Below, one piece after another: positions 1 through 8,793 of a stretch of 42,638 bases of DNA. Source of the DNA: Candidatus Woesearchaeota archaeon. GTDB lineage: Archaea; Nanobdellota; Nanobdellia; SCGC-AAA011-G17; ARS1403. The notes under the pieces are model-generated. The model made no database searches, was not told the origin of the DNA, and saw nothing but the letters and a program-made list of their open reading frames with translations. The stretch covers positions 1-42,638 of the forward strand of contig JACOZQ010000025.1 in the NCBI GenBank assembly GCA_016181275.1, written 5' to 3'. The position numbers were made by a program, and so were the translations under genes. How positions within the stretch are numbered: the first letter of the stretch is position 1; each line of letters begins with the position of its first letter.

Positions 1-46
1 AGTAAAATTTATAAAGCTTTTAAAGATTATTATATTAACATGATCC

Positions 47-70
47 CCAGTGATCCAAATGGGTCGCTGG
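47..70 (+). other. Hairpin: CCAGTGATCC-AAAT-GGGTCGCTGG (10-bp stem with two G-U pairs, 4-nt loop) upstream of the NYN gene
   Basis: Read directly: 47-56 pairs with 61-70. It lies downstream of a TATA-like stretch (tttataaag, about 8-16). Confidence 0.5.
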
Positions 71-113
71 ATGAGTCCTTTTTCTTGTTGAACCTTAATT
101 GGAGCGATACATA

Positions 114-725
114 ATGGAAGATACATTAGTTTTTCTTGATGCAGGATTTTTATCCAAGCTTTCAAAGCATTTTGGAAAAGGAAAATATTTAGTTTATGAT
201 ATTGTTAGATTTTCAGAGCATATTTCGAAAAAACAAAATCTATCCTGTAAAAACATTTTTTATTATACTGCTCCTCCTTTTATGCCGGGGAGGCCTTCAA
301 AAAAAGAAACAAAAAGAAAAAAATTGTATGATGACTTTATTTCAAAGCTTTCAAAAAACAAAAATCTTACTGTACGTGAAGGAAGATGCCAAAGATTAAA
401 AATAAATAATAAATTTGAATATATCCAAAAGGGAGTAGATTCATTAGTTGTAATAGATTTAATGAATGTTTGTATAGATTATCCTGAAATTAAAAAGATA
501 ATCATTATTGCTTGTGATTCGGATTTTGTTCCAGTAATTGATGATTTAAAAAGGAAGGGGATAAAAACTACCCTCTATACTTATTATGAAAGAGGAAGAA
601 AGGCAAAGTTTTCAACATCAAATGAATTAATAAAATCTGTTGATAAATATGTTTTGCTATTAAAAGAAAACTTTACTTCCTTTCAATTAACTAAAATTCA
701 AAATGCCAACCATAACATTAAATAA
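114..725 (+). CDS. NYN/LabA-like (DUF88) PIN-fold putative RNase
   Basis: ORF with LVFLDAGFL near the N-terminus, GVDSLVVIDLMN and IIIACDSDFVPVI motifs typical of NYN domains. Start taken at ATG 114 (MEDTLVFLDAGF); the track starts at TTG 99. The 3' end overlaps a pheT-like start at 703. Confidence 0.8.
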   Translation: MEDTLVFLDAGFLSKLSKHFGKGKYLVYDIVRFSEHISKKQNLSCKNIFYYTAPPFMPGRPSKKETKRKKLYDDFISKLSKNKNLTVREGRCQRLKINNKFEYIQKGVDSLVVIDLMNVCIDYPEIKKIIIIACDSDFVPVIDDLKRKGIKTTLYTYYERGRKAKFSTSNELIKSVDKYVLLLKENFTSFQLTKIQNANHNIK

Positions 726-745
726 AAAACAATTTGAAGAATTGG
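692..745 (+). repeat. Left copy of 54-nt direct repeat (pheT 5' end)
   Basis: taaaattcaaaatgccaaccataacattaaataaaaaacaatttgaagaattgg; one mismatch to 1861-1914. Confidence 0.95.
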
Positions 746-774
746 AGTTAAGACTTTCAGAAGATTATATCTGA
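703..774 (+). pseudogene. Truncated duplicate of the pheT 5' end (MPTITLNKKQFEELELRLSEDYI*)
   Basis: The first 14 codons match PheT MPTIILNKKQFEEL; nucleotides 692-745 match 1861-1914 at 53 of 54 positions, then diverge to a stop. Confidence 0.8.
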
Positions 775-777
775 TTA

Positions 778-1839
778 ATGAACATTAAAATGGTTTCAGA
801 AAGAAATAAAATATTGAAAGAGAATCATTATGGTAGTTTGATTACTAATATCGGCAGTATTCTTGAAAAAAGGAGACAACAAGCATACAAAGTTATTAAT
901 GAAATCCTTGTTAAAACATATTGGGAGATAGGAAGACAGATTGTAGAGTTTGAGCAAGAAGGGAAGGAAAAAGCAGAATATGGTTCGTCACTTCTTAATA
1001 ATTTATCAAGAGATTTAAGATTAAAATATGGAAAGGGATTTAGTAAAAGCAATGTCTATCTTATGAGATTATTATATACTAAATACCAAAAATTCCAGAC
1101 ACCGTCTGGAAAATTGAATTGGAGTCATTATGTGGAACTACTTGGCATTGAAGAAGATTTAGAAAGAAAATTTTATGAGAAACAATGCATTTCAGATGGA
1201 TGGAGTGTAAGAGAATTAAAACGACAAATAAATTCTGTTTTATTTCATAGAATAGCATTAAGTAAGAATAAAAAAGAGATTTTAGAATTATCAAAAAATG
1301 GGCAGATTATTAATAAAGATGAAGATATCCTCAAAGATCCTTATGTATTAGAATTTTTAAAAATACCTGAAAATTATAAATATACGGAAAAACAATTAGA
1401 ACAGAAGATAATTGATAATCTTCAGATGTTTTTATTAGAATTAGGAAAGGGATTTACTTTTGTAGCAAGACAATATAGAATATCTTTGGACAATAATCAT
1501 TTTTATGTAGACTTAGTTTTTTACCATAGAATTCTAAAATGCTTTGTTCTTATTGACCTAAAGGTTGGACAAGTTACTCATCAAAACATTGGTCAGATGA
1601 ATTTATATCTTAACTATTTTAAAGAAGAAGAAAATAGTGAAAGTGATAATCCCCAAATTGGAATCGTTCTTGGAACTGAGAAAGATCATTTAACAGCAAG
1701 ATATGCCCTTGGTGGCATCTCAAATAAACTTTTTGTATCAAAATATAAGCTATATTTACCTAATAAGGAGGAATTAGAAAGGAAATTGGATGAGTCTTTA
1801 GCAAGAACCAAAAAAGTCAAAAGGCCAGGCACTGTCTGA
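778..1839 (+). CDS. DUF1016 (YhcG-like) PDDEXK nuclease family protein
   Basis: N-terminal IEILxxRRQQAYKVINEILVKTYWEIGRQIVEFEQ-type region and C-terminal FYVDLVFYHRILKCFVLIDLKVGQ (PDDEXK-like core); full length for the family. Confidence 0.88.
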   Translation: MNIKMVSERNKILKENHYGSLITNIGSILEKRRQQAYKVINEILVKTYWEIGRQIVEFEQEGKEKAEYGSSLLNNLSRDLRLKYGKGFSKSNVYLMRLLYTKYQKFQTPSGKLNWSHYVELLGIEEDLERKFYEKQCISDGWSVRELKRQINSVLFHRIALSKNKKEILELSKNGQIINKDEDILKDPYVLEFLKIPENYKYTEKQLEQKIIDNLQMFLLELGKGFTFVARQYRISLDNNHFYVDLVFYHRILKCFVLIDLKVGQVTHQNIGQMNLYLNYFKEEENSESDNPQIGIVLGTEKDHLTARYALGGISNKLFVSKYKLYLPNKEELERKLDESLARTKKVKRPGTV

Positions 1840-1860
1840 TTAATTAAGACTCCATTGTAT

Positions 1861-1914
1861 TAAAATTCAAAATGCCAACCATAATATTAAATAAAAAACA
1901 ATTTGAAGAATTGG
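1861..1914 (+). repeat. Right copy of 54-nt direct repeat (start of intact pheT)
   Basis: taaaattcaaaatgccaaccataatattaaataaaaaacaatttgaagaattgg. Confidence 0.95.
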
Positions 1915-3494
1915 CAGGAAAGAAACTGCCATTAGAAGAGTTAAAAGACAGGATTTCCATGCTAGGAACTGATCTTGAAAAAATAGAAGGCAATGAAATT
2001 ATTGTAGAAGTTTTTCCAAACAGGCCGGATATGCTGAGTGAGCAGGGATTTGCAAGAGCCTTTAGCTCTTTTATTGGTGTTAAGAAAGGATTGAGAAAAT
2101 ATCATGCTAGAAAATCTAATTATAAAGTTGAGGTTGATGCAAGCGTTAAGAAAGTAAGACCTGAGACTGTTTGTGCTGTTGTTAAAAATTTAATATTGGA
2201 TGATGAGAAAATTAAAAGCATTATCCAGATTCAGGAAAAATTACATATCGGATATGGAAGAAATAGAAAGAAAGCTGCTATCGGAATTTATCCATTAAAT
2301 AAAATTAAATTTCCTGTAAGATATTTAGCTAAAAAACCAGAGGAAATTAAGTTTAAACCATTAGAAATGAGCCAGGTTTTAAATGGAAAACAAATATTAG
2401 AACTGCATCCTACTGGGAGGGAATATAAGAATTTATTAGAGAATGAGAAAACCTATCCAATATTTATTGATGCTAATGATAATATTTTATCAATGCCCCC
2501 GATAATTAATTCTGATGATGTTGGCAAAGTGACTGAAGACACGAAAGATGTTTTTGTTGAATGCTCAGGATTTGATTATAATATTTTGAGCAAATGCTTG
2601 AATATAATTGTGGCTGCTTTAGCTGACATTAATGGAAGGATATATGAAGTTAAGATAAATAATAAAATAAGTCCAAATTTAGAACCTAAAGAAGAAAAAT
2701 TAGACATAAAATATGTTAATAAGATGTTAGGTCTTGAGCTTAAAGAAAAAGATGTTAATGAACTGCTTGAAAGAATGGGATATGATTATAATAACGGAAA
2801 AGTTTTAGTTCCTTGTTATAGGACGGATATTTTGCATCAGATTGACTTTGTTGAAGACATTGCAATTGCTTATGGCTATGAGAACTTTGTTGAGGAAATA
2901 CCTAATGTAAGCACAATTGGAAAAGAAAGCGGGAAAGGCAAGTTTAATAAAAAAATTTCTGAGATATTGATTGGATTGGGATTATTGGAATGCAGCTCTG
3001 TAAGTTTAAGCAATGAAGAAATTCTAAATAGAAAAATGAATGTTAAGAATAAACTAGTGAAAGTTGAATCTCCGGTTAACCAGGATTATGATACTTTAAG
3101 GAATTTTATGCTGCCTGGATTGCTAAAGATTCTATCTGAGAATAAAAGATATGAATATCCGCAGAATATTTTTGAGATTGGAAAAATTTTTGATGATATT
3201 ACAGATAAAGATTCTTTAGGAATTGTTGTTACTGGAAATTTTACTATGATTAAGCAGAAGTTAGATGTTTTATTTTCTTTATTAGATATAAAATATGAAA
3301 TAAAGGAAGATGAAAATGGAAGTTTTATTATTGGAAGATGCGGGAAGATAATTGTTAATGAAAAAGAATTGGGTGTTATTGGTGAAATGAGTCCCATTGT
3401 TTTGGATAGTTTTGGAATTGATGTGCCTTGCAGCGGATTGGAAATTAATTTAGAAAGGTTAGATCTGTTTACTAGAGTTATTGAGGAACTCTAA
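1872..3494 (+). CDS. pheT: Phenylalanyl-tRNA synthetase beta subunit (archaeal type)
   Basis: 540 aa; NRPDMLSEQGFARAFSSFIG, YGRNRKKAAIGIYPL, PIINSDDVGKVTEDTKDVFVECSG, PCYRTDILHQIDFVEDIAIAYGY motifs. Confidence 0.96.
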   Translation: MPTIILNKKQFEELAGKKLPLEELKDRISMLGTDLEKIEGNEIIVEVFPNRPDMLSEQGFARAFSSFIGVKKGLRKYHARKSNYKVEVDASVKKVRPETVCAVVKNLILDDEKIKSIIQIQEKLHIGYGRNRKKAAIGIYPLNKIKFPVRYLAKKPEEIKFKPLEMSQVLNGKQILELHPTGREYKNLLENEKTYPIFIDANDNILSMPPIINSDDVGKVTEDTKDVFVECSGFDYNILSKCLNIIVAALADINGRIYEVKINNKISPNLEPKEEKLDIKYVNKMLGLELKEKDVNELLERMGYDYNNGKVLVPCYRTDILHQIDFVEDIAIAYGYENFVEEIPNVSTIGKESGKGKFNKKISEILIGLGLLECSSVSLSNEEILNRKMNVKNKLVKVESPVNQDYDTLRNFMLPGLLKILSENKRYEYPQNIFEIGKIFDDITDKDSLGIVVTGNFTMIKQKLDVLFSLLDIKYEIKEDENGSFIIGRCGKIIVNEKELGVIGEMSPIVLDSFGIDVPCSGLEINLERLDLFTRVIEEL

Positions 3495-3802
3495 AATTTA
3501 AATAAAACCTTTTCAAAATCTACAATCTTTTCACCTTGAAATTTGATGCCTTCTTTTTCTAACATTTTAATTTTTTTCTGAATTTCTTTTCCAGAGGTTT
3601 TTCCTTTAAAACCACAAATATCTCCAGAGGAAGAAACAACACGATGACAGGGTGTTGAAGGTGCATTTGGATTATTTTTCAAACATTGTCCTATTGCTCT
3701 GTAAGCTTTTGTATCTAATGCTTTACCTAATTCCAAATATGTAGAAATCTTTCCTTCAGGAATTTGTTTACATAATTCATATATTTTTTCAGCTAATTTC
3801 AT
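3491..3802 (-). CDS. MGMT-family DNA-binding/alkyltransferase domain protein (PCHR active site)
   Basis: GKISTYLELGKAL...AIGQCLKNNP...TPCHRVVSSSGDICGF; only the C-terminal Ogt domain (103 aa). Confidence 0.9.
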   Translation of the reverse strand: MKLAEKIYELCKQIPEGKISTYLELGKALDTKAYRAIGQCLKNNPNAPSTPCHRVVSSSGDICGFKGKTSGKEIQKKIKMLEKEGIKFQGEKIVDFEKVLFKF

Positions 3803-4146
3803 TCTAATCCTAAACTGACTTTTATGGCTGAATCAATTCTTTTCATTATATAACTTTCAAGTGCACTTATTTTTTTAATGATTCTTGATTTGTCAATTGT
3901 TCTTATTTGATTAAGAAGAATTTTTGATTCTTTTTCTAATTTAGAATCTTTAGGTAAAACCTTTACATCTGTAGGAAACTCTTCTTCAATGCCTTTTGAT
4001 GTTATTGGTGCAATAATTGTTGTTGGGCTATAATTGTTTCCTATATCATTTTGGATTACCAAAACAGGCCTTACACTTCCTTGCTCACTTCCCTTGACTG
4101 GCTCAAGGTTTACCATAAGAATATCTCCTCTTTTTATATTTACCAT
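3799..4146 (-). CDS. MazF/PemK-like endoribonuclease toxin
   Basis: KRGDILMVNLEPVKGSEQGSVRPVLVIQND...TTIIAPIT...LLNQIRTIDKSRI. Confidence 0.93.
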   Translation of the reverse strand: MVNIKRGDILMVNLEPVKGSEQGSVRPVLVIQNDIGNNYSPTTIIAPITSKGIEEEFPTDVKVLPKDSKLEKESKILLNQIRTIDKSRIIKKISALESYIMKRIDSAIKVSLGLE

Positions 4147-4370
4147 TCCCAGTCCAACTCTTTATCTGTTGCTTCCCAATCTCTTGTTATCCTCAGACTT
4201 TCTTTAGCCATTTTTTTATAACCTTTAATCATTAATTTTTCATTTAGTATTTTTTGTTTGTTCTCTAAATCTAAAAGTCTACTTATCACACTTTCATAAC
4301 TTTCCCTCTCATTTTTAATTAAATCTAATCCTTTCTTTATGTCTTTATGTATTTGAATGGTTGTAATCAT
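4140..4370 (-). CDS. Putative RHH-type antitoxin of the MazF-like pair
   Basis: Overlaps the toxin start; 76 aa; ITTIQIHKDIKKGLDLIKNERESYESVISRLLDLE. Confidence 0.8.
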   Translation of the reverse strand: MITTIQIHKDIKKGLDLIKNERESYESVISRLLDLENKQKILNEKLMIKGYKKMAKESLRITRDWEATDKELDWEW

Positions 4371-4441
4371 AAGAATCTATAGAATTTCTATAGTATTTAA
4401 AGTTTTCTAAAATAAAAAGAGATAATCCCCTAATTAGAGGA

Positions 4442-4849
4442 TTACGTAACTGTAAAGTAAGCTCTTCCCAGCTCTTTATTTGTCTGGTATTCTTTCAACA
4501 GCGCATAATAGCCGCCATTCCATCCTGGGCTTGTTACACAATTGGCTATCAATGTCTTTCCTGCTTCTCCAAATCTTGGCTTGCTGCACCAGTTTCCATC
4601 ACAATTGTCAAAGCTGCAGGTTCTTACTTCCGAGCCGCCGACTTTTCTCAGCTCGACTGCATTCTTGATTCTGTTTCCATTTGCATTTACCATGACTGTA
4701 ACTTGATCGCCTGATGTTACTGATGGGGTGACAGAAACATCAACATTAGAAACAGCTGCACCGGTTATCTTGTCGAAATTAACTGCAACTAATGCAACAG
4801 CAACTACGACTGCAGCAACTAAAAGCACTGTCCTGTTTTTCTGATCCAT
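4442..4849 (-). CDS. Signal-anchored secreted small protein (tandem paralog A)
   Basis: N-terminal TM helix then KITGAAV; C-terminal GYYALLKEYQTNKELGRAYFTV; Cys pair CSFDNC. Confidence 0.75.
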   Translation of the reverse strand: MDQKNRTVLLVAAVVVAVALVAVNFDKITGAAVSNVDVSVTPSVTSGDQVTVMVNANGNRIKNAVELRKVGGSEVRTCSFDNCDGNWCSKPRFGEAGKTLIANCVTSPGWNGGYYALLKEYQTNKELGRAYFTVT

Positions 4850-4891
4850 ATTTCATCCTCCTTTTTTGATTATAATTTTTTATTTTTATTT

Positions 4892-5293
4892 TCAAGCTAC
4901 TGTGAATAATGCTTTATTGCCAACCATCTCTCCTCTTCTATTCTTTGCTTGAATATAATAACTTCCTGAGCTCATTGTTGTTGGAATTTTGTATTCCAAA
5001 TCACAATCATAAGTTCCTGAAACTTTTCTGCTGCTGCATTTTGATGCCCTTGCAAAAAATCTCTTTGCTGTATATTCACCATCAACCTCGTATATTTTGA
5101 ACTCTTGTGAAGTAGTCTCTGCATCTCTTACACTTACCAAAACACTAAAGCCCTGCATAACCGGGGAATTTGTAACTGTAACTACTGGATCAATTTTCGC
5201 TTTTGCTACGTTTCCCGTTAATCCGTCGATATTAAACAAAAATGCTGCAGCTACAATGATTCCAACTGCCCAAAGCAAAACATTTCTTTCCAT
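4892..5293 (-). CDS. Signal-anchored secreted small protein (tandem paralog B)
   Basis: TM helix then GLTGNVAK; C-terminal GSYYIQAKNRRGEMVGNKALFTV; Cys pair. Confidence 0.75.
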   Translation of the reverse strand: MERNVLLWAVGIIVAAAFLFNIDGLTGNVAKAKIDPVVTVTNSPVMQGFSVLVSVRDAETTSQEFKIYEVDGEYTAKRFFARASKCSSRKVSGTYDCDLEYKIPTTMSSGSYYIQAKNRRGEMVGNKALFTVA

Positions 5294-5296
5294 TTT

Positions 5297-5749
5297 TTAC
5301 CTTCCTGTTTCCTGATATTTTGAATCTGAAACTGTGAAAAATGCTTTATTGCCAATTAATTCCCCTGATGCATCGTCTTTTACCTGGATAAAATACTTTC
5401 CATTTGGCAATTCTGAAATTGGAATATTGAAGCCTGCTTCGCATCCATAATAACCGGCTGTTGCGAACTTGCAATCACCTATTCCGAACTCAAAACTTAT
5501 TCCGGTATAACTTTCATATTCAGAATAAACATATAACTTTGATGAGCTCGATGATTTAATATTATCTGCTGAAACAACAAGATCACTTCCTGCTGAAACA
5601 GCTGCATCTGAGTTTAAAACTTTTAAAACAGGAACTTTAACTGCTGGTGTTCCTGATTTTGCAACATTGGCCGTAAAATTACTTAAATTAAAAATCACAA
5701 CCGCAACAACAACCACTCCTAGAATCCAAAATATTGTCTTTTTTTCCAT
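5297..5749 (-). CDS. Signal-anchored secreted small protein (tandem paralog C)
   Basis: TM helix then NFTANVAK; C-terminal GKYFIQVKDDASGELIGNKAFFTV; Cys pair. Confidence 0.75.
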   Translation of the reverse strand: MEKKTIFWILGVVVVAVVIFNLSNFTANVAKSGTPAVKVPVLKVLNSDAAVSAGSDLVVSADNIKSSSSSKLYVYSEYESYTGISFEFGIGDCKFATAGYYGCEAGFNIPISELPNGKYFIQVKDDASGELIGNKAFFTVSDSKYQETGR

Positions 5750-5755
5750 TTTAAT

Positions 5756-6178
5756 TTATCTTCCTCCATATAAAGAATCTTGAAATAAAAATTCTGCTTT
5801 TCCTGAAACCCCTGCAACCTTAATTGTATAGATTCCATCCTTCCATTGGTCTACCGGGGTTTTGTATATTGCCAATGAAGAAATGCATCTGCTTCCTGAT
5901 TTTTCAAAGCAGCTCATTTTTAAAGATCCTGATTTTGATGAGTAACGAGGATCATAAATAAAAACTCTCTTATTAGCTTCTGATGGGGTTATTTTAATAT
6001 AAACAGCATCGCCTGCCGAGATAGCAACCGAGCTTCCAGATGGGTTATCAAAGAAATTTTCTCCATCTGCTGATAAAGATATAACATGGTTTTCTGAAAC
6101 AACTGCCGATCCTGTAATTCTTTCAACATTGAATAATAATGCTATGAATACTATAACAGCGACTGCAGAAATAATCAC
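5756..6178 (-). CDS. Signal-anchored secreted small protein (tandem paralog D)
   Basis: TM helix then RITGSAV; Cys pair CFEKSGSRC; GTG start used by the track. Upstream in-frame codons read LVEKK, so the true start may be further upstream at a non-ATG codon. Confidence 0.68.
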   Translation of the reverse strand: MIISAVAVIVFIALLFNVERITGSAVVSENHVISLSADGENFFDNPSGSSVAISAGDAVYIKITPSEANKRVFIYDPRYSSKSGSLKMSCFEKSGSRCISSLAIYKTPVDQWKDGIYTIKVAGVSGKAEFLFQDSLYGGR

Positions 6179-6284
6179 CTTTTTTTCAACCAGATTTATT
6201 TAAATCACCTTTAACTACTATAAACAACCTCATTTATAAATTTTTCCTAAAATTTTTTTAAAAATTAGCTATGCTTAAATATTT

Positions 6285-6938
6285 TTGGATGCTCAATTTA
6301 GCATGAAATTTAAAATCTTTATTTTTATATTCTTGATTTTTCTTAATGGATGCATTGCAAATACTGGGAATGCGGTATTGGAAATTGAAAAACTTGAAGG
6401 CCCTTTTCTTGTTGTCAACGTAGTGGATGGAGACACCTTGGATCTTGCAAATGGAGACAGATTAAGATTTTCCGGAATAAACACACCTGAAACCGGCGAG
6501 TGCTATTATCAAGAAGCGAAAGATAAACTGGGAGAGTTGACTTTGAGGAGAAATGTTCTTCTGGAAAAGGATAGAACGGATATTGACAAATATGAAAGGA
6601 AATTAAGATATGTTTACATTAATGAAAGCTCTGAATTAATTTTGATAAATGGAATTTTAGTTGAGAAAGGATATGCCAGAGTTTATGACAAGTATAAAAG
6701 CGACACAAAAAGATACGAACAGCTGAAAAAATTGGAGAGGAATGCAATCGAAAATAAACTCGGGGTTTGGAGCTGCATTGACAATAAAGAAAATTGCTTG
6801 TTTGTTGGAAGCGCTAATTCTGAAAAATATCACACGCCCGACTGCAAGTTTGCCAAGAAAATAAAACCTGAAAACTTGGTTTGCTTTGAAACCTTTGAAG
6901 AAGCTGAATCAGAAGGAAGGGAATTCAGCGGATGCTAA
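6285..6938 (+). CDS. Thermonuclease (SNase-like) with signal anchor/lipobox and C-terminal Ada-like Cys-containing domain
   Basis: VVDGDTLDLANGDRLRFSGINTPETGE; N-terminal IFLIFLNGC then NTGNAV; C-terminal VGSANSEKYHTPDCKFAKKIKPENLVCF...FSGC. Confidence 0.85.
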   Translation: MDAQFSMKFKIFIFIFLIFLNGCIANTGNAVLEIEKLEGPFLVVNVVDGDTLDLANGDRLRFSGINTPETGECYYQEAKDKLGELTLRRNVLLEKDRTDIDKYERKLRYVYINESSELILINGILVEKGYARVYDKYKSDTKRYEQLKKLERNAIENKLGVWSCIDNKENCLFVGSANSEKYHTPDCKFAKKIKPENLVCFETFEEAESEGREFSGC

Positions 6939-7642
6939 GCAATAGTCCAGATCCAAAAGATAAGCAGTGAATATATTAAAACCCCGATAATAAAAAATAA
7001 AGGATTTCCTTCTTTGTCTCTTGGAATAGTTTCTCGAATTACAACATATAATAAAATTCCTGCAACCAATCCTGTTAATGAGTGAGATAATTTTGAACTA
7101 ACTGAATAGAAGTTTGCTAATATAACACCATATACGCTTGCTCCGGCCAGCAAGATTCTTGTTAATTTACTTTCTATAATTATTTTTTTGTGATGATGCA
7201 AACCATGAATTTTTGTTATAGACAAATTGCTTAATGCTGTATGCGGGAGAATTACTATGAAGAAAAGAATTGCTTCTATAAATCCTCGACCTGCAAATCC
7301 TGCCAGCACCATTCCAACTGAAAAATCATACAAAAACAATCCCAATGAGTGACTTAAGTTCAAGTCTTCCGATATTTTTCCTTTTCCTACATGCTGATAA
7401 ATAAATTTTTCAACTAAATGGAAGCTTGCAAACCCAATTAAAACAAAAATAAATAAAGATCTGCTAATCAGGCCTACTGATTCGTATAATTCCGGCAGCA
7501 AACTTAAAAATATATAAGCAACCGAAATTCCTGAAACAAGTGAAATTATTTCTGCTTTATATTTTGAGCAATGATAAGAAATCCTATCACTTAGATAATT
7601 CGACGCTCCTAAAATAAATGCTAAAATAAATGCCAGCACCAT
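6935..7642 (-). CDS. ZIP-like multi-TM membrane protein
   Basis: 235 aa, multiple TMs, LPEL and LPHTALSN motifs, GLHHHKK; general ZIP-like pattern. Confidence 0.55.
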   Translation of the reverse strand: MVLAFILAFILGASNYLSDRISYHCSKYKAEIISLVSGISVAYIFLSLLPELYESVGLISRSLFIFVLIGFASFHLVEKFIYQHVGKGKISEDLNLSHSLGLFLYDFSVGMVLAGFAGRGFIEAILFFIVILPHTALSNLSITKIHGLHHHKKIIIESKLTRILLAGASVYGVILANFYSVSSKLSHSLTGLVAGILLYVVIRETIPRDKEGNPLFFIIGVLIYSLLIFWIWTIA

Positions 7643-7710
7643 CTTTATTTACAATACTACCTGATATAAATATTTTTTGTAAAATTATTTTAGTAAAATT
7701 ATTTTTGGCA

Positions 7711-8736
7711 TTATTTCTGATAAAGTTCTGTTTCAGGATGGAAAGCGTACCAAGCAAACCACATATCCTCTTCTTTTATTATTTCTTGATTTGTATCTTC
7801 ATTAATAATTACAATTCTATCGTCTTCTAATTTTTCCATTTTTATATTTGTTCCTGCCAAATTATCTTTAATCACTTTTCCTTTTTTCAGCTCATCCCTA
7901 ATATATGCCTTGTACTTTCCATTAATTTCTATTCCAACAATTTGTGTCTTTGGATGTATCTTGTTATCTTCATCTTCATTTTCTACTGGAAAGATTAAAA
8001 AACTATCTTCGTAATAATTTCCATAAGGATCTCTTCCATAATTCCTCTTCATCCCAGTATCTTGAGAAAGAACTTCTGAATCCTGATGCGCTGCTTTCCA
8101 GGTTCCCCATGAAACAGTATCTATAGAAATCTCTTTTAGCTCCTGTCCTGTTAATTCTCCAACTATTGCTTTTCCATCTATTTGCTGCCAATATGTATCT
8201 GTCTCTTCATCGTACATAACTAAATTAGAATTGTATAATTTTCCTGAAGTGCCAAACCTTGTTTCTGCTTTTTTTCCATCAATCTTAACTTGTCTTTCAT
8301 ACGCAATTCCAGACCCGCATAAAGGGCAGTATGTAATTAATAATGAATCTCCAGCTACAACATCATTTGCAATCTCATGCCATACTAGGATTTGCAGAGG
8401 ATAGACACGCTTTTCATTTTTATAAACTAATGCCAAAACTAATTCATTGTCTTCTATCCATTCATCCGCCTCTTCTACAGAAACAAATTTTATATTTTTT
8501 TCAGCCAATGCAGGAATTCCCCTATCAACTCCAATGCCTCCTTTTCCTGGACCGCCGCCCTGGATTTTATTTGGATCAATAATGTATTTTGTTCCATCGC
8601 TTGTTACTTGCACTCCTTGCTCTTGCTGCTGAGGTGTTAATCCAATCTCTGTTTTTGTTACATTGATATGACTGCATCCCGTTATAAAAACTACAGCCAA
8701 TAATGCAAAGATTCCAAGAATATTTTTGAAAATCAT
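7711..8736 (-). CDS. DUF3179 domain lipoprotein
   Basis: Lipobox VFITGC; YPLQILVWHEIANDVV, VTYCPLCGSGIAYER-type motif, FGTSGKLYNSNLVMYDEETDTYWQQ. Confidence 0.9.
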   Translation of the reverse strand: MIFKNILGIFALLAVVFITGCSHINVTKTEIGLTPQQQEQGVQVTSDGTKYIIDPNKIQGGGPGKGGIGVDRGIPALAEKNIKFVSVEEADEWIEDNELVLALVYKNEKRVYPLQILVWHEIANDVVAGDSLLITYCPLCGSGIAYERQVKIDGKKAETRFGTSGKLYNSNLVMYDEETDTYWQQIDGKAIVGELTGQELKEISIDTVSWGTWKAAHQDSEVLSQDTGMKRNYGRDPYGNYYEDSFLIFPVENEDEDNKIHPKTQIVGIEINGKYKAYIRDELKKGKVIKDNLAGTNIKMEKLEDDRIVIINEDTNQEIIKEEDMWFAWYAFHPETELYQK

Positions 8737-8793
8737 GATATTTATTTGATATGATTATATTTTAATGTTTTGTTTTGATGATAAAAATTAATT

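Noticed and set aside
3086-3397. 103-aa minus-strand ORF
   Set aside because: Antisense to pheT.
4480-5315. Plus-strand ORFs (62, 63, 72 aa) opposite the tandem secreted paralogs
   Set aside because: Antisense to clear minus-strand genes; no SD or conserved motif.
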